Of a DNA stretch of 64,000 nt, positions 44,854 through 56,224 are shown piece by piece. The notes beneath the pieces were generated by a model. It was not told the origin of the DNA. It was given only the letters and a program-made list of their open reading frames with translations, and did not search any database. This DNA is from Amaurobius ferox. Taxonomy: Eukaryota; Arthropoda; Arachnida; Araneae; Amaurobiidae. The DNA lies in the NCBI GenBank assembly GCA_951213105.1, contig OX578147.1, forward strand, positions 129,456,322 to 129,520,321, read 5' to 3'. How positions within the stretch are numbered: the first letter of the stretch is position 1; every line of letters starts with the position of its first letter. The translations under genes and the position numbers were made by a program.

Positions 44854-45070
44854 TTCCTGTTTTCCGATTCTGCCACCATCATAGTGAGCTTGCTGGCTGA
44901 TCCTAAGAATGAAAGAGGCTTCGGCCGAGGAGAAGTCAATGCCACTACGCCTTATAGGGTCCTCTGTCTCCAGAATTTCAGAGAGGAACCATCTGTAAAT
45001 CCTTTGACTGCAGATACGATCGTCAATTGCGGACCTGTGGACTACATTATGTATGTAGTCAACAGCCAAG
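44854..45070 (+). CDS. Exon 11: partial module 5, end
   Basis: The acceptor is ATTCCCCAG and the donor GTATGA at 45071; phase 0 to 1. It encodes FLFSDSATIIVSLLADPKNE, then GRGEVNATTPYRVLCLQNF and ends DYIMYVVNSQ. The C-x7-GRN-x-PC signature is absent; two other Cys occur (LCLQ, VNCGP). This exon joins the module region to the discoidin domain. Confidence 0.83.
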
Positions 45071-47930
45071 GTATGAGTCCTTCTTTTCTTATCTAGAGAA
45101 AAATTAGTTTAAGGAGAAATCGCATAGAAATCCAAAAATAATTGGGTCTCAGGCAGATTTTTGCCTTATACAGCATTATTAATTACAGCATATGCTCAAT
45201 TTTTAAATCGCAAACAGTATTCATACTACGCATTCCTTAACAGGTAGTATTGTTTAGCAGAATTCCTTAGAAAATAGTGCTTCTAAAATGTGTATTGATA
45301 CCAGGACAGATATCATAACATCTTCATGAACAGGCACTTTACTCATCTGCAATCACTGCATTCATCTTAATACGCATTCCTTAACAGGTAGTATTGTTTA
45401 GTAGAATTCCATAGAAGATAGTGCTTTTAAAATGTGTATTGATACCAGGGCAGATATCATACAACTTCATGCGCCTTGAATAGGCACTTTACTCATCAGC
45501 AACAATATCATTGTCAGTAATCACTGCATTCATCTTGATATGGAACCTAAGACGGTTTCTCAGAAAATTGTCAAAAGAAATCAAAGTTAGAGAATCAGGT
45601 GTTCTGTGGATATTTATACTGTCCCAGTTTAGTGACAATACCCCATAATGTTTTAGTTTTTCTAGTACCCCTGAAAGTGGCCCTGAATTAGAGAATTGAT
45701 ACTTGGATGGAAGGGGGTGGGGGGACACGCCGAAATCAAATATGGACACACGCACGCCCAGATCAAATTGTGGCACGTCTGGGTGGTAAATTCTGATAAA
45801 AGATTTCAAAGAACCTGTTAATCAAATGTAAGATATATGTCACAGGTCAAAGAAGATAACATCCACGTCAAACAGTATAATTGATAAAAGCAAATCACGT
45901 GTTCTAAAGATCAAAAGCACTTTTGAAACTAGACGCTGTTCAAAATTAGAATACAATTGTTTTTAATTTTCACTTCCAATCCGTTTGAGCGTCAAAATTA
46001 TGATATATGCAACATATCTTCCAAGTTTCATTTTAGCCTCAAGATAGAGTGCTAGGTTATAGCAATGGTCCTCAGTGATGGTTTGGCCAAAAGCCATTTC
46101 CATTGCAATCTTCATTTTGTCGAACTAAAATAGAAAAGCAATAAAGAAATGGTATATTCCAATAATGGCATTCTAATGGTATTTTCTTCTGTGCTATACT
46201 CTAAAAACAACCATTCTCCTGTAGGGCAGGCAACAGCGCTTCAACAAAAAAAATTTCAACAGGATAACAAGGTAACATCAATTCCATAAGACAACTTCTT
46301 TTTCAATAAGATAAAGTCAATTCCATAAAGCAAAATGAATACAAACAGTATGTTATAAGACTGAATGTTTGATAATTGTCAATTTTGTGTTCTCTGAGCT
46401 TTAATAACAATAAGTATTGTAGATATTTTTCGCAATATCTGTTTATAACTCAATCAATTCTACATATTTTTCAGCAAAAAATATTTTTCAATAATATTAA
46501 ATGCACTTTTGACTCCATAAAAATATAACATTGTCATTTCTGTCATTGCCCCCTAGTGATGAATTGAATTTTCATCTCCATTATTATATCCTTAAAAAAC
46601 TTAAATAGTAGATATAAATTTCTAGTGCTTGAGAAATTACGATTTTAACAAATAAAACCATAAATCGTAAAACATTTTAACGATATTATTTTGCGAAATT
46701 GCTGATATGCGTTTGTTTCTGTAGATCGGTGACATTACGATATTGTTCGAAAACTCGTCTTTTTCGTCCATTAGGTGATCGGCAGCAGTAATATTAAGTC
46801 AGTTGAAGAATATTATCTAGAGTTTTGCTCCACATCTGTTTGAAGGCTTAGAAATTTTCTATTATCAAATAAAAGAAAAGCACAATTGTATTACTCATTG
46901 TTACGGGTATATTTATTTCGTGTCATTCCTGACATACATTTAATTACTTTTAATGTGATTAAAAATTTTTTAAATACTGTTGTCTCCTATTAGGGCATAA
47001 ATGCGAATTATTTATAATATATACTTTATTTCCCAACGTTATGTTCAATTTCCGTGCAGAACAAAAGCAAACCTATACTTTTTCTTTTCGGACACGGGTA
47101 CATATTGAATATGCATTGGAATTGCATTAATCATTTTAAGCAATTCGATAAGCCATTATAAATCTTAAGAAACTTTTTTAGGAATTTATTCCAAGCAGAA
47201 TTTTTTAGAAACTATAAAATCAAAAAAGTATTTTTTTGGAACCTGAAAATTGGCATCTATCAGATATTTAGACATAACACTTAGTCACTATCTTTATATC
47301 TCAAAATAACTAACTCCCCCTCAATATTCATCTGTCGAACCCATGGATTTTTAGGTGTGGGTCATTCTTTAGAACAAGGCCTTCACAATGATGTGGATTC
47401 TTTAAAATGAGCTCTAGTGTTATTGAAAAAGATAAACAGAGGAGATGAGCATTGAATAAGCGAGAGTTTTTGCAAAGTTTAAAGAGAACTATCAAAGCCG
47501 ACGACGTTATACAGGATATTTCAAAACCATTACACGACTAAACCCATAATTTCAATTTAAGAAATGCTTTAATTAAGGTAATCTATTATAGTATGGAAAT
47601 TTTGATCATGTGCCGGTTTTGGTCACATTCCAAGTTCCAAATATTACAAGGGCAAAGGAGTACTTGACATAAAATTTTTGTGCTTTAACCTCCTGGTCAA
47701 GAGAAAGGTCAAAGGAAGATAAAAAACAAAAGGAAAGTAGTTAAAAGGGGTTTATCGAATAAAGAACGTAAGAATTTTTCTCAAGTTGGAAGAAAACCGA
47801 CGAGTCGGGAATTCAAGTCCCACCGAGTCGCAGAATTTGGAAAAATAGAGAAGCTCAACAGATAGATCTCCAGTGAAAGAAGGGCAGAATTAAGACGAAA
47901 TAGGAAAAAAGGAAGCATTCAGAAAAATGT
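45071..47930. other. Intron 11, first part
   Basis: Holds the 144-bp duplication listed separately. The minus-strand 106-codon frame at 45489-45809 partly overlaps it and is not recognised. The remainder to 47.9 kb is AT-rich with no gene or element identified. Confidence 0.5.
45227..45540 (+). repeat. 144-bp tandem duplication
   Basis: TACGCATTCCTTAACAGGTA starts copies at 45227 and 45371. Both run through GTGTATTGATACCAGG(A/G)C, AGGCACTTTACTCATC and AATCACTGCATTCATCTT; copy 2 has an extra 20-25 bp near its end. Confidence 0.88.
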
Positions 47931-48147
47931 TCACTTGGACGAGAAGTGCAAAATTCTCCACAAGATGACGACACCAGAAATAATCTTTTCCCAGTCAAGC
48001 ATCGGCGACGGGATGAAAGAGATAGGGAGCCGACCCATAGGAAACACGGAAGTAGGCAGGAAGGGAGAGGCCGACGAAAAGGAACGGGAGAGAAGGAATT
48101 TATTCCTGGCTGTGGAGAGTAACAATACTCTCATACAGCCAGCAAAC

Positions 48148-49317
48148 TCAATCGACATCATTTTCTGAATCTTTAATTTTTGGTAGGGCGTTTTTGAAGG
48201 CTTTTAGAATTAAGACTCTGTCATAATTTTCCTCTATTTTGAGAAGGTAGGATTGGAATTCAAGAAGGTTGGACTTGTCGGCCACAGGGACAGGTCCAGA
48301 GTGTGCCGACTCTTTGAGAGGTAGGGGAGGGAAATCGTTATTTTTGAAATTTAAGGTATTTGCATAAGATCTATTTTGATTTGTAATTTTATGCTGAAAG
48401 GTTCTAGGGTTGGTTTCTTTTTGCTGGAGTTTGGGGAATTTAAGGCAGTTCTGATAATTGGCTGTGTGGTCTCCTCCACAATTAGCACAGGTGCCTTTGG
48501 TGTCGTAATGTTTTGTGCAGTCTCTCGAGAAGTGAAGACCTGCACATTTCACACACCTAGGGGGCATAAAGCAGACTGAGCTAGAATGATGCCATTTCTG
48601 ATACAAAAAACATTGGCTGAGTTCCTTGTGCCTTTTATATCTCTCAATTCTGATGCTGACTCCAATCAAATAATCAATTTGCTATATTTTTTCCACTTTC
48701 AGAGTTTTAGGGAGTTGCACATAGAACAAGAGCATAAAAATTGTGTTCGTTTTGGAGCCTAGAGGGAGTTGCGTAACACTGATTATATTTAATTTTTGAT
48801 ACTCAAGTTCAGTTTTTATCATTCCGGGGTCAGTCGGGACTGGGAGCCTCCGTACGACAACCTTTAGGGGTTTAAATTTGTCCATAAAAAAGGTTCTGAA
48901 GTTTATTTGTCATCCATCAGTCTTCTCTGGATGTCACGGTATTCTTCAATAGATTTGACATCAACTTTGATAATTTCTCCTCTTAACTCACCTCTCAGGG
49001 AGGGAGCAATGGTTTTAAGGGTGGAGACGAATGTCACCCAATCCTTCCGTGGCAAGATGAAGAAGGGGAGGGGGCGAGGTTCTACAAGAGTGCTAGAATC
49101 CTTCTCGTTATCTGAGCCAGAGGCTTTCGACGTCAATATCAAGGACAGGTTTGGTAATTGAAATAGGGAAGGCACTAGCATTATTTCTAACCCTGGCAGT
49201 TTTGGTAGGCATCTGGAAACCATCCTCGTCGATTACAATCCTTTTTCTGCCCCTTCTGGATCTAGCGTTTGTCTGGTCAGGGTTTGTGGCAGTGGCATTC
49301 TGAGTACTCGAAGGCAA
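48148..49317 (-). pseudogene. Jockey-like non-LTR retrotransposon ORF1 (zinc-knuckle nucleic-acid-binding protein), frameshifted
   Basis: Minus-strand pieces in successive frames: RSRRGRKRIVIDEDGFQMP (49270-49200), RKDWVTFVSTLKTIAPSLRG and IEEYRDIQRRLMDDK (to 48903), FKPLKVVVRRLPVPTDPGM (48880 on), then IERYKRHKELSQCFLYQKWH with the zinc knuckles. The first knuckle is damaged (C-x2-Y); the next two are RCVKCAGLHFSRDC and TCANCGGDHTANYQNC. This order is the Gag-like ORF1 of Jockey/I-type elements. At least two frameshifts are needed. No ORF2 endonuclease or reverse transcriptase follows (47440-48147 is unrecognised), so the element is truncated. Confidence 0.82.
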
Positions 49318-49388
49318 AGCTACCCTATCAGAAACAAAAAAACCACGAGAGGAACTCGTGGGGGCTCACCTGTCTTCATCTTTTCTTG

Positions 49389-49890
49389 TTACTTCCTGAA
49401 AGCGAGTTCAAGACGAGCGAGTTTCGATCTTTGCCGTTGATAATCCTCCACCTCCATTTCTGGAGGGTGGGGAGATATACTAGCTAGAACTTCTGCTATC
49501 TCCGTTTTCAACATATCTATGGCACTAATACCATCAACATCAATCATGCCCTCCGGGACATCTACCTCGGTATTTGACTGGAACTTCTCCCGATCAGATG
49601 AATTGGGAATAACAGATCCCTGTCCCTGATATGATTGATAGGAGACATCTGGTTCAGGAATAACCTGGCCAGTCGTAACTTGTCTCAGGTCAGATAAGGC
49701 AACCGGCTGAACGCTACTCGGCAGGTTGGCAGAGCCAAACGTACCGGCAGCATCAGACCTGATAGCACCTCTCTGACCTCGAACAGCAGCAGCCTTTAAA
49801 GCAGCAGCATTCGCCCCTCATTTGCTCTCCCACAGATCCGTAAATTGCTCTCTTTTCTCGTCACTCATGAAATCGTGCGGGTTCGACATG
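49389..49890 (-). pseudogene. Probable N-terminal part of the Jockey-like ORF1
   Basis: From an ATG at 49890 the minus strand reads MSNPHDFMSDEKREQFTDLW, one TGA at about 49820, then an alanine-rich region (AAALKAAAVRGQRG) and continues open to FRK-stop at 49389, a typical low-complexity ORF1 head. A 70-bp gap with a CCCACGAGTTCCTCTCGTGG hairpin followed by seven Ts separates it from the zinc-knuckle part. Assignment to the same element is by position. Confidence 0.6.
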
Positions 49891-50770
49891 TTGGAAGGTT
49901 GTCGCAAACACCACCTACTCCATCGGTGTCCAGAACCGGAATCGTTTGGTCATAATCCGTTTCATCAAAAAGAACGAAATATAATTTTTATACGTACTCC
50001 CTAGAAAAGAATTTTTCGATAATAAAAATATTTTCGATAGCCCAATTAGTCACGCACGAAAAGTTTCATCGTTATACGATCAAAATTACCCGAGATATTA
50101 TTATTTAAAGTCTTTGGAGGGTGATTGGGGACTGTAAAGAACATTTTCAGAAGATTGATACTCATATAAGTTTTCAAATGCCAATTTTATCTAACGAAAT
50201 TCAATTATTGTACGATCCCTGAAACCTACGTTTTCACCGTTTCATTTGATTGGGTGAAAATGGTTTAAATCTAATAAATTTTGACATTTCTTACAACTCA
50301 TTTTTCATATTATAGAACAGTTTTTCTTTCATAAGATCTTTATAAGGAATAGTTTTCTAATCCAAGCACTCTTTGTAGTGGGGATGTATAAAAAGTTAAA
50401 TTTTGTATTTTTTACTAAAACATGTTGTATGACGAAAGCTGTCGTAGTATGGAAATTTACATTGTTTGAAGTATTTATTAAATTAGAGTCCGTAAGTCTG
50501 AGACGCATCATTCAGGCGATATTCGGTGGTGCAATCGTTTTCAAATACCCTGTACAGAAAAGTAATAATTTATTTCTTTTGATTATGTTTCAATAAAAAT
50601 TTTGTTAAGATGCATACGCTTTTGTTAATAAATGGTGTAAAAACTTTGGAATCTCCTTGCTTCAAGACATTCTTGTCACAGGTATGTGTGTACATGAGAG
50701 TAAAGACGCTGTATAGCATTAGAATTCACTTTTGAGTGTCTGTAATTAACCTACGCATGATTTCTTTCAG

Positions 50771-50890
50771 AGTGCTACAAACCTTTGGGTCTGAGCAATC
50801 CCAAGAAGGTCTATAAGTGCCAACTAAGTGCTTCATCTGCTGCAAGAAAAGATCTCGGTCCTTTTAACATCAGGAGTGGAGGAAAGAAAG
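50771..50890 (+). CDS. Exon 12: start of F5/8 type C (discoidin) domain
   Basis: The acceptor is TTTCTTTCAG and the donor GTAAGA at 50891; phase 1 to 1. It reads ECYKPLGLSNPKKVYKCQLS, then ASSAARKDLGPFNIRSGGKKG. C-x-x-P-L-G followed by an 'x-Q-L-S-A-S-S' turn is the classic opening of the F5/8 type C domain: the first Cys pairs with the terminal GC, and the S-A-S-S stretch precedes the WSP core. The intervening introns hold a SINE and a minisatellite. Confidence 0.88.
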
Positions 50891-50977
50891 GTAAGATTGA
50901 ATATCTTTTGCATTTTTCCTGCACAGTAATAATAGAATCACTTTTATCCGGTTGATTTACATATTACTTTTCTCCTC

Positions 50978-51032
50978 TTCGAATGTATATTTTGAACGTA
51001 TATTTTCGAACGTATATTTTCGAACGTATATG
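50978..51032 (+). repeat. 14-bp tandem repeat, about four units
   Basis: GAACGTATATTTTC recurs from about 50990 (first unit TCGAATGTATATTT), directly before the SINE. Confidence 0.85.
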
Positions 51033-51051
51033 TTGGCAATATTTGGCAACA

Positions 51052-51310
51052 TGAGGCGCGATAGCCCTGTGGTTAGCGCGCGGAAGTTGCACTCGGTAGG
51101 CCCGGGTTCGATTCCCGTAGCTGCCCAAACTGCCGCCGTGTTCACGCGGAGTACGATCACGTTAAACATGTGGGTCTGTAAGTCCTTCCGAGAGGTTGGT
51201 GGTAGGGGAAGGAGGGTACGGTCCCTGTGGATGCCTCCCCCACTGGGTTCCGTCCAAACAGATACCTTACACCTTTCTGGTAGGTCGGACGGTCTGGGTC
51301 GAAGAAGAAG
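51052..51310 (+). mobile_element. tRNA-derived SINE with intact target duplications
   Basis: 259 bp. The head has an A-box-like GATAGCCCTGTGGTTAGCGC and a B box GGGTTCGATTCCC 30-40 bp later, as in tRNA-derived pol III promoters. The tail is (GAA)n. AATATTTGGCAACA occurs at 51038-51051 and again at 51311-51324, a perfect 14-bp target-site duplication, so insertion is recent. It is not a functional tRNA gene: the cloverleaf is not maintained and the unit continues into an unrelated 3-prime body. It sits in intron 12. Confidence 0.9.
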
Positions 51311-51324
51311 AATATTTGGCAACA

Positions 51325-52162
51325 ATGGCGACTAAAGTAAATTAGGGAGACATATATCTCGGGAGCAAAATTCGCAAATAACAAGTTTCATGCTGAATAT
51401 TCTAGTTAGATGTGTATGGAGGAGCGAAACTAAGTCCATTCTCCATTCCTAAGGAAACAAAACCCACAATTGCTTGATTTTTGTTATCCTTTTTACTCGA
51501 AATCTACAATAGATAGGAAGATAAAAATTTGCACACATACGCAAAATTACATTTAGATGTGCAGAATTATAATTTTAATAATTGAAACGAACTGTAACTG
51601 GGTGAAACGCCCATTTTAAACTGCGCATACTCACTACGCTCCGTACACATAACAATTAAACAACACCTTTTAAACAGCCAATCAAAGCGTGTGTACTTGC
51701 ATGCATTCAGATTTAAACATGCTCCTGCATATGAAATACGTTTTGGAGATTTAGATGTGTTGCTTTCATTTCATTGTTTTCCTGTATTCTAATTCATTTC
51801 ATTTAATATTCAAATTCTAAAATCTTATAGGGTCTTAATATTGAATTTAATGCTTTATCTCATACTTCTAATTTCATAATGACGTGTTAAATTAATTTTT
51901 AATTTGAAATCTTTCACAGCTCGCAAACTTATGCATATATATGTGCGGTCCCATCCAATGTCCAGCTTTTCGCTAGGAAATAAAATTTATATAGAAAGGA
52001 AGAAAGGAAAGTTTCACTGCTTCAAGAAATTCTGTACATAAACACGTGTACCCCGGCTTATACGTCAGTTAAATGATGGGAGTTACACACGTATTCTCTG
52101 TTAGTTCCAAAACTAATGCAATATTATATAACGGGGAGAGATTTCTATCCTTAACAGTAAGC
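51325..52162. other. Intron 12, middle
   Basis: No gene or element recognised. Confidence 0.5.
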
Positions 52163-52512
52163 AGACACTTAAAGGTCTTTTCACTTAAGGTCTGACACTT
52201 AAGGAACTGCTCATTTAAGGTCTGACACTTAAGGGTCTTGTCACTTAAGGTCTAACACTTAAGGATCTGGTTACTTAAGGTCTGACACTTAATAGTCTGG
52301 TCACTTAAGGTCTGAAACTTAAGGGTATAGTCACTTAAAGTCCGATACTTAAGGATCTAATCACTTAAGGTCTGACACTTAAGGTTCTGGCTACTTAATG
52401 TCTGACACTTAAGGGTCTGGTCACTTAAGGTTTGACACTTTAGGGTCTGATCACTTAAGATCTGACACTTAAGGGTCTGGTCACTTAAGATTTGACACTT
52501 AAGGGTCTGGTA
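52163..52512 (+). repeat. 30-bp minisatellite (two alternating 15-bp halves), about 11.6 units
   Basis: The consensus alternates TCACTTAAGGTCTGA and CACTTAAGGGTCTGG. The 15-bp halves differ at fixed positions and alternate regularly, so the 30-bp dimer is the unit that was amplified. Confidence 0.93.
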
Positions 52513-53217
52513 AAATATGTCTGCATCTCTCTTCGCTTATTTACACAGAGCACATATATTTCGAATGATATATAATTGAAATAAAAGTTGTTTGGTTGTA
52601 AATCATTTAAGTAGACACAAGCAGAGTCCATTTCGATAATAAGAATTTGCAATTACGTTCCAATAGTATCAAATGGGAAAATGTCGCTAGCCAGTATGAA
52701 AATACACGGTTCGAGCCTTGGCGAAGGCAGCAAGGTTTTTTGCAATGACGCCCGAACAGAGTTGCCCTGCCAGTTAGTGCAATGCTATCGAGAGTCTGCA
52801 AGTGTACGACTACCATAGATTCAGTGGGCTCTGGAATATCGAACGCCCATTCCTAATTGGGAGGCCAGCGACCATCAGGAAGCTAGCCTGGAAAATAGCA
52901 TCACGAAGTTAACCTGGATAATAGCATCAGGAAGCTAACTTTAGATAAAAATTTCAAAAGGTTTTCAGTCATATTGTCAAGTTCCACGTTAGATAAGAGC
53001 TCGCAATTTCGTCCCAGTCTTTCAATTTGGAAAGCGTCAGCTAGCCAGTAGGAAGATTCGCGGTTTGACTTCTAGTTCGGACATCACGGTTCTTTAGAAT
53101 TATCTACCTAATCACTGGTCAGTAATAAATTTTGCTATAGCAAGTATAAAATATGTGCAATTAGCTTTTGTTGCCTTAAATAAACTGACCACATGCATGT
53201 CTTTATTCGTCTTCTAG
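52513..53217. other. Intron 12, 3-prime part
   Basis: Two related stretches (GTCCCAGTCTTTCAATTTGG... and GTTCCAATAGTATCAAATGG..., each followed by GCTAGCCAGTA(T/G)GAA) at about 52650-52710 and 52990-53065 suggest an old repeat; nothing coding. Confidence 0.5.
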
Positions 53218-53390
53218 GTTGGTCTCCAGCGCTCCGATTGGGACCTCACAAACCTTACTACCAGGTCGATTTCCTCCGCACCACGAGAGTATCAAAGCTG
53301 GAATTCATCAAAGTGGACGACACCAGATGCGTCACCAAGTACAGACTCCAGTACAGCCACACAGGATCGGACTGGCTGTACGCTAACGAG
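53218..53390 (+). CDS. Exon 13: discoidin domain core
   Basis: The acceptor is CGTCTTCTAG and the donor GTAGGT at 53391; phase 1 to 0. It encodes GWSPALRLGPHKPYYQVDFL, then VSKLEFIKVDDTRCVTKYRLQ and YSHTGSDWLYANE. The order W-x-P, W/Y-x-Q-V-D-F, V-x-K-x-x-F-I, V-x-x-Y-x-L-Q-Y-S, G-x-D-W is the core of F5/8 type C jelly-roll domains. An extra Cys occurs in DDTRCVT. Confidence 0.92.
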
Positions 53391-53929
53391 GTAGGTTTAT
53401 CGATAACTAGAGACACCTTCTACAAATGATGAGGAAGGAAGACTTGAGCAACGTATTTGCTTTCTTTTAAGATCGTTTTTAAGATAGTTTCGCAATATTA
53501 TTAGACGTAGAAATTCGTTTTGAGCAATCATCAAGTATCTTCATCCGAACTTATGAACAGAAAGAGTCCTAACATCGACGGGAAAAAAATTTCATTCACG
53601 GGTGCTAAGATTGCTACAACAGAAATTGCTACGCGTAATACGAATAATAGAAACAGAGACATGTACTAATTTTCGTATGAAACTAGGAGAATAAATAAAA
53701 TATAATCAGATACAATCAAATACAATCAGGTACAATTAAATGCAAACATATATTTGACTTGAAGTTTATGTTTATGAACGGGCAAAAGTTATTAGCTGGT
53801 CTTTCGTCCTTTTCGTCATTGCATTAAAGTGAGATATACTCAATATTTAAAATCACAATAAAACTTGACTAAGGAGGTAAAGAACACCCAAAACTTCAAA
53901 AATATCCATTTTCTCTTTTACGCACACAC

Positions 53930-53975
<46 letters not shown>

Positions 53976-54600
53976 TAGATATGTTAAAAAAACTACCGAA
54001 TTGTTCCAATTTGAACACGTTTTATAATAAAATGGATGAAGCACAAATCCAGCAAACTTCTCTGATCTCAAAACTGTTATTTTTAACTTTGTTGTAAAAC
54101 CAGATCTAGTTAACCCAAATTCTTAAAAAAAATTTCCATACTGTCGTATTATGTGCATATTTACATGCTACACCTGCATTTAAATAACTACCTATCAATA
54201 AATTTTAAATTTGAAAATATTTTTTGTTTTTATCATTTTAACTCTTAATCACAAAATTACCTTAAAATTTATTTATTTATTTCTTTGCAAACTTCAATAT
54301 AATTTTAGGTAGAGCTTAAAATATTGTAACTGCCGTGACGATATATATCGTCAGACATATTTGGCAAATGAATATAAATCCGAATTTTAATTTTAATTCG
54401 GTTTTCTCAAAATGGATGAAACTTAACCTTAAATCTCATTGTCAACTAAACTCACTTGTATATGTATATAGGAGCGAAAGTCCCCTTAGAATTTACTTTT
54501 GATATATCTCATGAACATTATGTAATAAATAAGAATTTCAAATTAGAAATAAGAGCTTACAATTTCGGTATTTTTTTTTTCCTACATTTTATGCTATGAA
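53391..54600. other. Intron 13, first part
   Basis: Contains an (AT)n(GT)n tract (53929-53975) and a perfect 18-bp palindrome TGACGATATATATCGTCA at about 54336-54353. No gene recognised. Confidence 0.55.
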
Positions 54601-54609
54601 GTTATCATG

Positions 54610-55095
54610 CGAATGTGAGGCATTATGTTGTACTCATTATTTTCATGGAGTTTTCCACCTTTCTTAGTACTTCCTGTGATTTCAAAGCCACTTCCTGTGA
54701 TTTCAAAGCCACTTCCGTTCGAATTTTCTCTTTCAACTGCTCTAAAACTCATGGATTTGTTGATGTGAAAAACCCAGACCACACGACAGACCCGAAGACT
54801 TACTGTAGCTTGATGTGTGACCGGGGATTTGTTGATGTGTACTTTTTCCTTCAGGAAGCCTCACAGGAAGATGACTGGTACTTTGTTCATCAGATTTGAA
54901 ACAATCAATTCTGGTGAACGAGGTGGTCATCGTGCATCGTCATTTTTCGATATCAATCGATTTGGACGACGCGTTCTGCAATTGTATACAGTTCCATAAT
55001 TTAGAACCCCAACGTTATATCTGAGAAATAGAAAATGAAAGTTTGAAAAAATTCTAAAACAAAAATATTTTAATTTTTTTAAAACAATAAAGGGA
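54610..55095 (-). pseudogene. Mariner-superfamily-like transposase 3-prime fragment
   Basis: Minus-strand reading gives YNCRTRRPNRLISKND, RWPPRSPEL, then (after an indel) FL-stop-GFLKEKVHINK. The R-W-P-P-R-S-P-x-L...F-L-W-G-x-L-K-x-K-V order is the signature around the third catalytic residue in many mariner-related transposases. The downstream part contains a 21-bp tandem duplication, TTCCTGTGATTTCAAAGCCA+C twice at 54672-54713. Truncated and broken; no terminal repeats found. Confidence 0.65.
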
Positions 55096-55131
55096 CTTTT
55101 GGGCCGCACCCTATATTACAATTCTGTAATA

Positions 55132-55490
55132 CATAATATTGCTATTTACATATAATATTGCTATTAACATAATATTGTTATTAACATATAATATTGCTAT
55201 TAACATAATATTGCTATCAACATAATGTAATATTGCTATTAACATAATATTATTATTAATATATAATATTGCTATTAATGTAATATTGTTATTAACATAT
55301 ATTGCCATTAATGTAATTATGGTATTAGCATAATATTGCTATTAGCATATAATATTGCTGTTAACATATAATACTGCTATTGACATAACATTGTTATTAA
55401 TATATAAAATTACTATTAACACAATGTTGCTATTAACATTTAATATTGCGATTAGCATAATATTGTTATTGGCATATAATATTGCTTTTT
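55132..55490. repeat. Degenerate AATATTGCTATTAACATAT minisatellite abutting exon 14
   Basis: About 19 loosely spaced units of AATATTGCTATTAACAT(AT) with length variation. The last unit runs into the TTGCTTTTTTCTCACAG acceptor of exon 14, so the branch point must lie inside the repeat. Confidence 0.92.
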
Positions 55491-55498
55491 TCTCACAG

Positions 55499-55673
55499 GT
55501 TACTGAACTGGTGTACAAAAAAGAAAAAGCTTTTGATGACCTCGAGAAGCCCATCCAGACTCGATTCGTACGAGTCGTTATTGAGGAAGCAGAAAAGGGT
55601 GAGGAAGACTCCAAGTACATAGGGCTCAAGATGGAAATGTATGGTTGTTACATAGCCGAGAAACTTCCCTCTG
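55499..55673 (+). CDS. Exon 14: end of discoidin domain
   Basis: The acceptor is TTTTCTCACAG and the donor GTAAAT at 55674; phase 0 to 1. It encodes VTELVYKKEKAFDDLEKPIQ, then TRFVRVVIEEAE and ends KMEMYGCYIAEKLPS. The P-I-x-T-R-F-V-R-V-V-I strand and final Y-G-C are the standard end of the F5/8 type C domain, about 147 residues after its first Cys. A degenerate minisatellite (55132-55490) runs directly into the acceptor tract. Confidence 0.92.
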
Positions 55674-56219
55674 GTAAATATGTCATCGATTATAAACATC
55701 TAACGAATAACGTGAAAATAATCATCACGCTAACGAATAACGTGATGAATAACGTGAAAATAGTGCAACTACAGTGACGATACGATTTTTTGCTTTAGAA
55801 GGGAAAAACACGTGATGAGGGACAGATTAATCTCCACTGACAGGGACGACCTGGGGGTTTACAATTGTGATGAGGGAAAGTTTGAAATCTGTGAATCATG
55901 TTCTCTTTTTTATATACTGGGAACCCCACTCTCAGCTCGCTTCGTGAGCTGTTTCACTCCACCCGTGGAGCATGCGAGTGCTCCCTGTTCGTCACTTAGA
56001 GAAAGCACAAATCGCCAACCGTCCTTAAACCTCATGATCTATCAGCAGCTTCAGAGCGATTTCGATATCCATTCCTAATGCGATAATTTCACTGTGGTAG
56101 AATTTCATAATAATGCAAGTGAACGAATCTGGGATGTAAGCAGTATGTCGTCAATGGAGAAATGGCAGCATAGCGAATAAACAACTTGGAAACTGTAGAG
56201 CACTACGCGGCATTCATGT
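55674..56219. other. Intron 14, first part
   Basis: A short AACGAATAACGTGA(A/T) repeat lies at 55702-55760, just after the donor. Nothing else recognised. Confidence 0.55.
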
Positions 56220-56224
56220 GGGAA

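Noticed and set aside
45489..45809. 106-codon minus-strand open frame
   Set aside because: It overlaps a tandem duplication, has no recognisable domain or splice context, and its composition is like the intron.
47931..48168. Open frames on both strands next to the Jockey relic
   Set aside because: No ORF2 endonuclease motif is visible; likely untranslated or unrelated sequence.
51053..51125. Possible tRNA gene
   Set aside because: A and B boxes are present, but the arms do not form a full cloverleaf, and target duplications and a (GAA)n tail show a SINE.
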